NCBI GenBank assembly: GCA_017353825.1
Contig: JAFMSC010000252.1
Location: 1 to 6,540, forward strand
Source: Hyphomicrobiaceae bacterium
GTDB taxonomy: Bacteria; Pseudomonadota; Alphaproteobacteria; Rhizobiales; Hyphomicrobiaceae
Reading direction: 5' to 3'
DNA: 6,540 bases
Shown: piece by piece, positions 1 through 4,406 of the stretch
Position numbering within the stretch: position 1 is the stretch's first letter
How the letters are laid out: each line of letters begins with the position of its first letter
Program-made: the position numbers and the translations under genes
The notes under the pieces: generated by a model
What the model was told of the DNA's origin: nothing
Databases searched by the model: none
Seen by the model: the letters and a program-made list of their open reading frames with translations, nothing else

Positions 1-372
1 GCGGAGGGGGAGGCGTTCGTAACGCGCCACACCATCTCCGGCTGGGGCGGCATCGACCACAAGACCGGCACCATCGTCGAGACGCGACATGAGAAGCGGG
101 GCCAGAGCTTCGCGGGCAAGGTGCTGGTGTTCCCCGGCGCCAAGGGCTCCTCTGGCTGGTCGCATTACTTCCACATGGCCCGCATCGCTGGCGTAGCGCC
201 CAAGGCGATGGTGTTCAACGTCATGACCACCAAGGTGGCGCTCGGCGCCGTGGTGGTCCGCGCCCCCGCCGTCACCGATCTCGACCAGGACCCTCTCGAG
301 GTGATTGTGGACGGCGACTGGGTGAAGGTGGACGGCGACAACGGCATCGTCGAGGTGACCAAGCGCACCTAG
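1..372 (+). CDS. Aconitase X swivel-domain protein (DUF126), 5' end missing
   Basis: Frame 1 is open from the left edge to a TAG at 370-372, giving 123 visible residues. The segment ISGWGG (residues 13-18), the following D-x-x-TG-x-IV stretch, GQSFAGKVLVFPG and the serine-rich KGSS loop near residues 48-51 are typical of the aconitase X swivelling domain (small subunit). The sequence ends with the usual GDWVKVDGDNGIVEV strand. In this family the swivel domain works with a larger catalytic DUF521 partner. Characterised bacterial members dehydrate cis-3-hydroxy-L-proline, and archaeal ones dehydrate phosphomevalonate. Stand-alone small subunits are only slightly longer than the visible part, so perhaps 10-20 residues are missing; a fused large-small protein cannot be excluded because the left edge cuts the gene. 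The catalytic partner should lie just upstream. The domain call is firm; the substrate is inferred. Confidence 0.88.
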   Translation, partial: AEGEAFVTRHTISGWGGIDHKTGTIVETRHEKRGQSFAGKVLVFPGAKGSSGWSHYFHMARIAGVAPKAMVFNVMTTKVALGAVVVRAPAVTDLDQDPLEVIVDGDWVKVDGDNGIVEVTKRT

Positions 373-412
373 GTTGAGGCAGGCGAAGCCCTGAGCCGAC
401 GCCGATGCGTCT

Positions 413-430
413 GCTTGGGTTGACCCAAGC
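413..430 (+). terminator. Possible terminator hairpin after the aconitase X gene
   Basis: A perfect 7-bp stem, GCTTGGG/CCCAAGC, closes a TTGA loop 40 nt after the stop codon. It is followed by a C-rich stretch with no T-run, so it is at best an atypical intrinsic terminator. It is the only clear structure in the 138-nt gap before the next gene. Confidence 0.35.
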
Positions 431-510
431 TCCCACGCCCCGCCCGAGGTTGCCAACGGCAGGACGACGGCGTAAGTCCGGCGCTGCCCATCAGGAGCCC
501 CGGTAATCCC

Positions 511-888
511 ATGTTCCCACGCAAGCCCAGCGACTGCGCCGACCTCGCCCAAGTGCGCCAGGAGATCGACCGGGTCGACGCCGCCCTGGTCGGCCTCATC
601 GCTGAGCGGTTCGGCTATGTCGAGCGCGCCTGGCAGCTGAAGCTCGAGGGCGGACAGGAGGCGAGCGTGCCCTGGCGCAACCAACAGGTGATCGACAAGG
701 TGCGGGCGCGTGCGGCGGAATCAGGTGTGCCGCCAGACCTGTGCGAAGCGCTATGGCGGCAGATGATCGGCTGGTTCATCCAGTACGAGGAGGAAAAGCT
801 GCGCGCCCGCATCGAGGCCAAGATCGAGACCAAGACCAAGACCGAGACCAAGACCGGGACCGGGGGCAAGACCGGGCCGACGCCATAA
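511..888 (+). CDS. Chorismate mutase, type II (AroQ class), PchB-like
   Basis: This 125-residue all-helical protein aligns from its N terminus with Pseudomonas PchB (recalled sequence): P-x-DC near residues 6-9, then VRQEIDRVDAALV, and YVERAWQLK at 36-44. The chorismate-binding basic residues of the family appear as Arg16, Arg33 and Lys44. The last helix has L-W-R-Q-M-I-G-W-F-I near 81-90, and the position of PchB Gln90 is held by Glu93. The enzyme should convert chorismate to prephenate in the cytoplasm; PchB also has isochorismate-pyruvate lyase activity, which cannot be excluded here. Residues from about 98 onward leave the fold and become an Arg/Lys/Glu/Thr tail made by a hexamer DNA repeat. 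AGGAG lies at 493-497, 13 nt before the ATG, slightly far, but homology starts at residue 6 and no better start is visible. No salicylate or aromatic pathway neighbour is seen. Confidence 0.85.
   Translation: MFPRKPSDCADLAQVRQEIDRVDAALVGLIAERFGYVERAWQLKLEGGQEASVPWRNQQVIDKVRARAAESGVPPDLCEALWRQMIGWFIQYEEEKLRARIEAKIETKTKTETKTGTGGKTGPTP
826..873 (+). repeat. Hexamer tandem repeat coding the chorismate mutase tail
   Basis: About eight in-frame copies of a six-base unit of the form RRGACC (GAGACC, AAGACC, GGGACC and one degenerate GGGGGC) run without a break. They code for Glu-Thr, Lys-Thr and Gly-Thr dipeptides. Because the unit is two codons long, copy-number change would lengthen or shorten the protein tail without shifting the frame. 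Confidence 0.85.
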
Positions 889-896
889 GTCGGCCC
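874..896 (+). terminator. Hairpin over the chorismate mutase stop codon
   Basis: A perfect 8-bp stem, GGGCCGAC/GTCGGCCC, has a 7-nt loop, GCCATAA, that contains the TAA stop. The stem is strong enough to act as a terminator or as a 3'-end protecting structure, but no T-run follows it. Confidence 0.5.
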
Positions 897-943
897 ACGC
901 CATGATTACGCCATGGGTCACGCCATGGGTCACGCCATGAGTA
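897..943 (+). repeat. 12-bp tandem repeat, about four copies
   Basis: The unit ACGCCATGGGTC occurs exactly at 908-919 and 920-931, with diverged copies before (897-907, one base shorter) and after (932-943). Each copy carries an ATG. The ATGs at 913, 925 and 937 share a frame with the downstream small membrane gene, but no Shine-Dalgarno sequence precedes them. The repeat sits in the 180-nt gap between the chorismate mutase gene and that gene. Confidence 0.8.
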
Positions 944-1024
944 AGGTCACAGGCAGGTCGTCGCTGGGCGTGCCTGCCGCGTGGTGTCTTGCTTCAGCTG
1001 TGCCACCTATGGCTACTGGCCCCC

Positions 1025-1048
1025 GTGTCAGACCCCGGGGTCAGGCAC
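1025..1048. promoter_or_regulatory. Operator-like dyad upstream of the small membrane pair
   Basis: The core GACCCCGGGGTC (1031-1042) is a perfect 12-bp palindrome. Pairing continues outward as GTG (1025-1027) against CAC (1046-1048) and C1029 against G1044, with one A-A mismatch and one T-G pair. It lies 20 nt before the GTG start at 1069, just ahead of the ribosome binding site, so it could bind a dimeric regulator or fold in the mRNA leader. No regulator is identified. Confidence 0.4.
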
Positions 1049-1055
1049 CGCTCAC

Positions 1056-1060
1056 AGGGG
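1056..1060 (+). promoter_or_regulatory. Ribosome binding site that decides the GTG start at 1069
   Basis: AGGGG ends 8 nt before GTG 1069, an ideal spacing. None of the upstream in-frame ATGs (913, 925, 937) has a comparable site, so the 96-residue reading is preferred over the 148-residue one. Confidence 0.65.
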
Positions 1061-1068
1061 TTTTGCCC

Positions 1069-1359
1069 GTGCCGCAACCCATCGACCTCAACATCGTCTT
1101 GCTCACCGCCCTGCTCAATCCGGTGGCGATCGTCGTCGCGTTTTGGATGGGGATGGGTGCGGACCAGTGGCAAAAGTTGCCGCTCGCCGCCTTTGCCGCA
1201 GCCGCCGCCGGATCGGCGGTGGTCTACCTTGCCCAGCGCCTTGGAGTGCCGGGCCTGGTGGAGACGGCGCGCGCCCCCGCCGGCATCTTCGTCGCCCAGT
1301 TTGTGTTCGCGCTGGCCTGGGCCGCCGCCGGCTACCGCTTTGCGCGGCGCGCGCCATGA
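1069..1359 (+). CDS. Small membrane protein, three predicted helices, function unknown
   Basis: Read from the GTG, this gives 96 residues beginning MPQPIDLNIVLLTALLNP. Hydrophobic segments lie at roughly 8-28, 38-57 and 70-89, joined by short polar loops (ADQWQKL; QRLGVPGLVETARAP), and the C terminus is basic (YRFARRAP). This suggests an inner-membrane protein with three helices and a basic end that would stay in the cytoplasm. I recognise no catalytic motif and no named family, although the sequence has the look of a conserved alphaproteobacterial hypothetical. The start is supported by AGGGG 8 nt upstream; the longer in-frame reading from 913 would add 52 residues of repeat-coded, non-membrane sequence and is disfavoured. 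Its TGA overlaps the next ATG as ATGA, so the two small membrane genes are probably translated together. Confidence 0.65.
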   Translation: MPQPIDLNIVLLTALLNPVAIVVAFWMGMGADQWQKLPLAAFAAAAAGSAVVYLAQRLGVPGLVETARAPAGIFVAQFVFALAWAAAGYRFARRAP

Positions 1360-1577
1360 CGCTTCTGCGCATCTGGATCGGCGTGACAGTGGTGGTTCTC
1401 GCCACGCTCGCCGTCTGGGCCTTCGCCCCAATTCTCATCTTCATGGCGCTGCTGGTTGTCGTTCTCGGCGGGTTGGCAGCGATCATGATCGGGCAGGCCC
1501 GCCGGCTTCGCGCCTGCCTCTGGGGATGCAAGCGCCGCCGCCGGCGGCTCAGGCAGCCACGAACTGCGGATCGGTGA
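1356..1577 (+). CDS. Small membrane protein with Arg-rich tail, coupled to the preceding gene
   Basis: This 73-residue protein starts at the ATG inside the ATGA overlap with the preceding stop. There is no separate Shine-Dalgarno sequence, which fits translational coupling. Residues 4-22 and 24-46 are almost wholly hydrophobic and make two helices or a tight hairpin. From residue 48 the chain turns strongly basic, with two cysteines (54 and 58, as C-L-W-G-C) and a run of five arginines at about 60-64. The basic tail should face the cytoplasm or lie on membrane lipid. The last 29 nt overlap the end of the opposing GNAT gene. No family is recognised. The hydrophobic part and the coupling make it credible; the Arg-rich end lies in very GC-rich DNA and could be a poorly conserved extension. 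Confidence 0.55.
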   Translation: MTLLRIWIGVTVVVLATLAVWAFAPILIFMALLVVVLGGLAAIMIGQARRLRACLWGCKRRRRRLRQPRTADR

Positions 1578-2151
1578 GATCGCCGCAGTGAAGGTTGGGC
1601 GGTGCTGGCGCGATCGCCCTCTCCAGAAGCACCACACCGGGCGCGTGCGGGCTCGGCCTGGCGGTGAACCCCGCTTTGCGCGCCAGATGCAGCATGCCTT
1701 CGTTGCCGGCGAGGGTCTCGCCAACCACGCGCGCGATGCCGGCAGCGGCGGCGCGGGCGAGGAGCTTGGCCAGCAGTCGGCTGGCGAGGCCGCGGCGTTG
1801 CCAGTCCTCGGCAACCGACACAGCGAATTCCGCCACCGACGCGTCGCGGCCGTCCCGGGCGTAGCGGGCCTCGGCGACCACCGTCTCCCGCCCGCCGTCG
1901 AAGGTCTCGGCGAGCAGGGCGAGGTGGCTGGCGTAGTCGATGTTGGTAAAGCGCTTGACCAGCGCCGGCGGCAAGTCGCGCACCGGCGCCAGGAAGCGCT
2001 CGTAGCGCGCCCGCGCCGGCAGGCTCCCGAAGAAGGCCGTGGTGAGGGCCTCGTCCTGCGGCAGCACGGGGCGGATCAAGAGGCGCCGGCCGTCCCGCAG
2101 CCAGACCACGTCGATCAGGTCGGTGGGGTAGCGATGGACCTGGCAGAGCAT
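1549..2151 (-). CDS. GNAT family N-acetyltransferase
   Basis: This 200-residue protein has a single GCN5-related acetyltransferase fold. The opening RRLLIRPVLPQDEA (22-35), the RYERF segment near 49-53 and IDYASHLALLAE (71-82) resemble the acetyltransferase domain attached to Pat/YfiQ-type protein acetylases. Motif A is AEFAVSVAEDWQRRGLA (107-123), whose QRRGLA loop should bind the pyrophosphate of acetyl-CoA; motif B is N150 to GF162. The acceptor substrate is unknown; protein lysine acetylation is a guess from the Pat-like look. The C terminus beyond residue 180 is a short extension. The ATG follows the stop of the DUF2917 gene by 15 nt, with only a weak GTGGGG before it, so the two are likely one leftward operon. 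The 3' end overlaps the opposing small membrane gene by 29 nt. Confidence 0.85.
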   Translation of the reverse strand: MLCQVHRYPTDLIDVVWLRDGRRLLIRPVLPQDEALTTAFFGSLPARARYERFLAPVRDLPPALVKRFTNIDYASHLALLAETFDGGRETVVAEARYARDGRDASVAEFAVSVAEDWQRRGLASRLLAKLLARAAAAGIARVVGETLAGNEGMLHLARKAGFTARPSPHAPGVVLLERAIAPAPPNLHCGDLTDPQFVAA

Positions 2152-2166
2152 GGGCGCCCCACGGGC

Positions 2167-2454
2167 TCAGGCGGAGCGTGTCGAGGCAGGCGCGCGGCTG
2201 AAATCGGCGCCATCGACTTGGCCGGCCGGCCCCACCAGGATGGCCGCGTCCTTGAAGGCGTAGACGACCGTGCGGCCGCCGCGGTCGAGGATGAAGGACC
2301 GCCCGCGCGTGAGGATGATGTCGCGCTGATCGCCCGGCTGCGTGACCCAGATGGTGCCGCTCAGGGCAGTGATCTGCAGTCCCTTGCGGCCCTCGATGGC
2401 GTGCACCGCGTGGGCGGGGATCGTTACGGGCCTAATGTCGAGCACGGGTTTCAT
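2167..2454 (-). CDS. DUF2917 domain protein
   Basis: This is a 95-residue protein of mostly beta-strand character. The central block GTIWVTQPGDQRDIIL (33-48), followed by RGRSFIL and a hydrophobic strand VVYAF, matches the DUF2917 pattern of a Trp-x-T-x-x-G-D core with a following D-I/L-x-L. The fold is thought to be small and cupin-like, and no activity is established for the family. There is no signal peptide or membrane segment. Two ATGs are possible; the one at 2454 is chosen because GGAGG (2461-2465) stands 6 nt upstream, whereas the ATG at 2475 would bury that site inside the gene. It is divergent from a LysR regulator and 15 nt ahead of the GNAT gene, so it is the probable direct target of that regulator. 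Confidence 0.75.
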   Translation of the reverse strand: MKPVLDIRPVTIPAHAVHAIEGRKGLQITALSGTIWVTQPGDQRDIILTRGRSFILDRGGRTVVYAFKDAAILVGPAGQVDGADFSRAPASTRSA

Positions 2455-2460
2455 GGCCGA

Positions 2461-2465
2461 CCTCC
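2461..2465 (-). promoter_or_regulatory. Ribosome binding site of the DUF2917 gene
   Basis: GGAGG on the minus strand stands 6 nt before the ATG at 2454. It is the strongest Shine-Dalgarno sequence in this part of the window and selects the shorter of two in-frame starts. Confidence 0.75.
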
Positions 2466-2473
2466 ATGCATTC

Positions 2474-2488
2474 ATGCGTCAGACGCAT
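2474..2488. promoter_or_regulatory. Perfect dyad with LysR-type T-N11-A spacing
   Basis: ATGCGTC-A-GACGCAT is a perfect 15-bp inverted repeat in the 141-nt gap between the DUF2917 gene and the divergent LysR gene. T2475 and A2487 are separated by 11 bases, the classical LysR-box spacing. It lies 20-34 nt upstream of the DUF2917 ATG, near where transcription of that gene would start. A role as the binding site of the neighbouring regulator is inferred. Confidence 0.5.
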
Positions 2489-2489
2489 T

Positions 2490-2519
2490 GATAGTCTTGG
2501 CGATCTGTGGTCCTATCGC
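2490..2519. promoter_or_regulatory. Second, looser dyad region in the divergent promoter
   Basis: Two nested inverted repeats are present: GATAG (2490-2494) with CTATC (2513-2517), and GCGAT (2500-2504) with ATCGC (2515-2519). LysR-type promoters usually carry a recognition site and a second, weaker activation site, and this could be the latter. No convincing -35/-10 pair was found for either direction in the gap. Confidence 0.25.
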
Positions 2520-2580
2520 TTGTGTTCCAATCATTTAGCCCCTTCTTTGCGGCGCAACAAACGATCATTTCTCAGGGAGT

Positions 2581-2606
2581 GCATGAGAAACGGGAATGCA
2601 TGAGAA
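2581..2606 (+). repeat. 9-bp direct repeat around the LysR start
   Basis: GCATGAGAA occurs at 2581-2589 and 2598-2606, exactly 17 bp apart. Each copy carries an ATG, and the true LysR ATG (2596) lies between them. The first ATG (2583) opens a six-codon reading frame (MRNGNA) ending at 2603, which overlaps the LysR start. This could be a small duplication or a mini-leader. Confidence 0.45.
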
Positions 2607-3564
2607 GCGCTTTGACCTGCCGCCGCTTGACCTGATCCGCGGCTTCGAGGCCGCTGCGCGTACGCTCAGCTTCACGCTGGCGGCCGAGGAGCTGTGCGTC
2701 ACCCAGTCGGCCGTCAGCCGCCAGATACGGGCGCTGGAGGACCACCTGGGCGTCGCCCTGTTCGAGCGCAGACCGCGCAGCCTGGCGCTCACCGGGCCGG
2801 GACTCGCCCTGCAGCGAACCGCCGCCGAGCTGCTCGAGCGGCTGCAGGAGACCGTGAACCGGCTGCGCACCGACGTGGCGGCACCCCAGCTCACGGTCAC
2901 AACCACCGGCGGCTTCGCCTCGCTGTGGCTGATCCCGCGCCTGCGCACGTTCACGGCGCTGCACCCGAACGTGGACGTGCGCATCTCGGCCACCTACAAG
3001 ACCATCGAGCTGGAGCGCAGCCTGGTCGATGTTGCGGTGCGCTATTGCCAGGCCAAGGACACGCCGCAGGACGCCATCCGCCTGTTCGGGGAAGAGTTGT
3101 TTCCGGTCTGCAGCCCGGAGCTCAAGACGCGGCAGCTGCATCCGTTGTCGACCCTTGAGGACCTCAAGCACCATGCGCTGCTGCATATCAACATCGACTG
3201 GGCGAGCGATCCCCTCGACTGGGACACATGGCTAGCAGCGCGGGGGCATGCGGGCCTCAAGCCTGCCCTCTCCATCCGCTTCGACAGCTATGAGCAGATG
3301 ATCCAGGCCGCGGTTGGCGGACAGGGTGTGGCCATGGGCATCGGTCGCCTGGTGAGCGGGCTGATGGCCTCAGGGCAGCTGGTGGCCCCGTTCGGGGAAA
3401 GGACGATCGGCTCGCGCGGCTACTTCATCATCCGCTCCCGCCTCACCGGCGACCGCCCCCATGTGCGCGCCTTCGTGGACTGGCTCACCCAGGAGGCCAA
3501 GGCCGTGCTTCTCGGGAAGCACGAGGCGCATCCCGGGCCCGCGCGCCGTGTCGCGGGCCCATGA
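2596..3564 (+). CDS. LysR-type transcriptional regulator, GcvA-like
   Basis: This 322-residue protein has the usual LysR layout. The N-terminal winged helix-turn-helix covers about residues 8-66: LPPL, then FEAAARTLSFTLAAEEL, then VTQSAVSRQIRALEDHLG (35-52) as turn and recognition helix, and the wing LFERRPRSLALTGPG. A linker helix follows to about residue 90. The effector-binding domain runs from about 97 to 300 (FASLWLIPRL, a VDVAVRY core, and VAMGIGRLVSGLMASGQLV near the end). The LPPL...FEAAAR start is typical of the GcvA subgroup. The effector is unknown. A TGA at 2584-2586 in the same frame makes ATG 2596 the only possible start, yet the nearest good Shine-Dalgarno (GGGAG, 2575-2579) is 16 nt away and only GGGA directly touches the ATG. 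It is divergent from the DUF2917/GNAT pair, its likely target besides itself. Confidence 0.93.
   Translation: MHEKRFDLPPLDLIRGFEAAARTLSFTLAAEELCVTQSAVSRQIRALEDHLGVALFERRPRSLALTGPGLALQRTAAELLERLQETVNRLRTDVAAPQLTVTTTGGFASLWLIPRLRTFTALHPNVDVRISATYKTIELERSLVDVAVRYCQAKDTPQDAIRLFGEELFPVCSPELKTRQLHPLSTLEDLKHHALLHINIDWASDPLDWDTWLAARGHAGLKPALSIRFDSYEQMIQAAVGGQGVAMGIGRLVSGLMASGQLVAPFGERTIGSRGYFIIRSRLTGDRPHVRAFVDWLTQEAKAVLLGKHEAHPGPARRVAGP
3505..3522. other. Perfect hairpin within the 3' end of the LysR gene
   Basis: GTGCTTC (3505-3511) and GAAGCAC (3516-3522) form a 7-bp stem around a TCGG loop. It lies about 40 nt before the LysR stop and about 107 nt downstream of the leftward tRNA-Val. It may help end tRNA read-through or be chance; no T-run accompanies it on either strand. 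Confidence 0.3.
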
Positions 3565-3628
3565 GCAGGGCGGCTGAGCGCGCACCGAGACCTCGGCAGG
3601 CGTTCTGGCAAGGCTGACGCGCTGCAGG

Positions 3629-3703
<75 letters not shown>

Positions 3704-3742
3704 GAGACTGTGGCCGCCCCCCGATGCCGAAGGGCACGCCGC

Positions 3743-3771
3743 GGATTCCGCCTAACGCCACCGGCTGTCAA
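3743..3771 (-). promoter_or_regulatory. Probable sigma-70 promoter of tRNA-Val
   Basis: A perfect -35 element, TTGACA, lies at 3766-3771 on the minus strand. A 17-nt spacer leads to a poor -10, GAATCC, at 3743-3748. A GC-rich stretch follows, as in growth-rate-controlled stable RNA promoters. The predicted start would give a leader of about 30 nt before the tRNA. The -10 contains a GANTC site (3744-3748), the target of the CcrM methylase in alphaproteobacteria. Confidence 0.5.
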
Positions 3772-3840
3772 GGCCCGCCCGCGTGGCTGGCGGGCCGATC
3801 GTGAAGGGGCCGACTGAGGCCATCCAAGCCGACCCGTTGG

Positions 3841-3902
3841 CTTGCGGGGAGGCTCTTCGCCGGACCTCCGGCCGGTGCCAGCCGTGCGGGGCCTCCCCAA
3901 GG
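3841..3902. repeat. Inverted repeat enclosing smaller stems
   Basis: GGGGAGGC (3846-3853) and GCCTCCCC (3891-3898) are perfect inverted copies; CTT (3841-3843) and AAG (3899-3901) extend the pairing past a two-base bulge. Inside lies CCGGA-CC-TCCGG (3860-3871) and further GC-rich pairing. In RNA this would be a branched hairpin of about 60 nt. It may be a transcript end for HU or an independent structured element. Confidence 0.4.
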
Positions 3903-3918
3903 CGCCAGCGCTGTTCCA

Positions 3919-3934
3919 GGGCGCCTGAGCGCCC
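3919..3934 (-). terminator. Possible HU terminator hairpin
   Basis: GGGCGC (3919-3924) and GCGCCC (3929-3934) make a perfect 6-bp stem around a 4-nt loop, about 83 nt after the HU stop in the direction of HU transcription. There is no T-run. Its GCGCCTG (3921-3927) is also the complement of the CAGGCGC found three times closer to HU, so other pairings compete. Confidence 0.35.
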
Positions 3935-3947
3935 CTAGGAGCGCCCA

Positions 3948-3989
3948 CAGGCGCGGCAAGCGCCCAGGCGCGGCACCCCAGGCGCGGCA
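3948..3989. repeat. Three 11-bp direct repeats beside the HU stop
   Basis: CAGGCGCGGCA occurs exactly at 3948-3958, 3965-3975 and 3979-3989, with a degenerate fourth copy near 3993-4005. The spacing is uneven (17 and 14 bp), so this is a cluster rather than a regular array. Confidence 0.7.
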
Positions 3990-4016
3990 CAAGAGGCGCG
4001 AGGCAGGCCCCCCAGC

Positions 4017-4289
4017 CTAGTTGAGCAGCTCCTTGAGGGTCTTGGAGGCCGTGAACTTCGGCACGCGCGAGGCTTTCAGCTGCATCTCGACGCCGGTCTG
4101 CGGATTGCGGGCCTTGCGCGCGGCGCGCTGGGCGACCTTGAAGGTGCCGAAGCCCGGAATGCGCACCTCTTCGCCCTTCTTCATGCTGTCCTCGATGTGC
4201 GCGATGACCGCATCGACAGCGACGCCCGCCTTTTCACGGGTCATCTCCGTTTTGACCGCGACCGCCTCGATCAAGTCCTTCTTGCTCAT
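4017..4289 (-). CDS. hup: HU family DNA-binding protein
   Basis: This protein has exactly 90 residues, the standard HU length. The N-terminal helical dimerisation part (3-38) is followed by the signature GEEVRIPGFGTFKV (39-52). The beta-arm that lies in the DNA minor groove carries R-AARKARNPQTG (55-66), with the DNA-intercalating proline at 63. The protein ends with VPKFTASKTLKELLN. HU binds DNA as a dimer without strong sequence preference, bends it and helps organise the nucleoid. It follows lon on the same strand, the arrangement usual in proteobacteria, but 435 nt separate them, so it probably has its own promoter. AAGGA at 4297-4301 stands 7 nt before the ATG. The leader just upstream carries a 12-bp direct repeat with alternative hairpins. 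HU is the better call than IHF because of length and arm sequence. Confidence 0.95.
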   Translation of the reverse strand: MSKKDLIEAVAVKTEMTREKAGVAVDAVIAHIEDSMKKGEEVRIPGFGTFKVAQRAARKARNPQTGVEMQLKASRVPKFTASKTLKELLN

Positions 4290-4300
4290 CCTCGTGTCCT

Positions 4301-4329
4301 TGTGTCTGCCAACAGACTGTGTCTGCCAA
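4301..4329 (-). promoter_or_regulatory. Direct repeat and alternative hairpins in the HU leader
   Basis: On the plus strand TGTGTCTGCCAA occurs at 4301-4312 and 4318-4329, 17 bp apart. Read as HU mRNA, the central GTCTG (4313-4317) can pair with a CAGAC on either side: one hairpin has a 3-nt ACA loop, the other a 4-nt TTGG loop next to the AAGGA ribosome binding site. The two folds exclude each other. A role in HU translation is inferred. Confidence 0.4.
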
Positions 4330-4406
4330 AGACCTAGCCGCGGTCAGGGGGGCCACTCGCGCCGATTTACGCCTTTCCAGTCAATGGCGCTGCCGCAGCG
4401 AGGCGG

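Larger units (their letters stand above)
3704..4016. other. Gene-free GC-rich gap between HU and tRNA-Val
   Basis: These 313 nt hold the tRNA promoter at the left, a long inverted repeat in the middle and small repeats next to the HU stop codon. The open frames here are GC-rich shadows without family features, start signals or codon bias, so no protein gene is called. All flanking transcription on the right runs leftward through this gap. Confidence 0.6.

Noticed and set aside
900..913. A 14-nt match to the start of the lacZ-alpha region of common cloning vectors (CCATGATTACGCCA)
   Set aside because: The match stops at once on both sides and is explained by the native 12-bp repeat; no further vector sequence or linker follows.
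913..1068. Longer form of the first small membrane protein starting at ATG 913
   Set aside because: No ribosome binding site precedes it, the extra 52 residues are repeat-coded and of non-membrane character, and GTG 1069 has an ideal AGGGG.
1537..1548. Palindrome GCCGCCGGCGGC as a terminator between the convergent genes
   Set aside because: A usable hairpin would have only four pairs, and it is explained by the Arg codon run.
2455..2475. Longer DUF2917 start at 2475
   Set aside because: It would place the strong GGAGG site inside the coding region; the ATG at 2454 is 6 nt after that site.
1588..2538. Long plus-strand open frame of 316 codons opposite the GNAT and DUF2917 genes
   Set aside because: It is a GC-rich shadow: residues are Gly/Ala/Arg/His-rich with no domain pattern, while the minus strand has two clear families.
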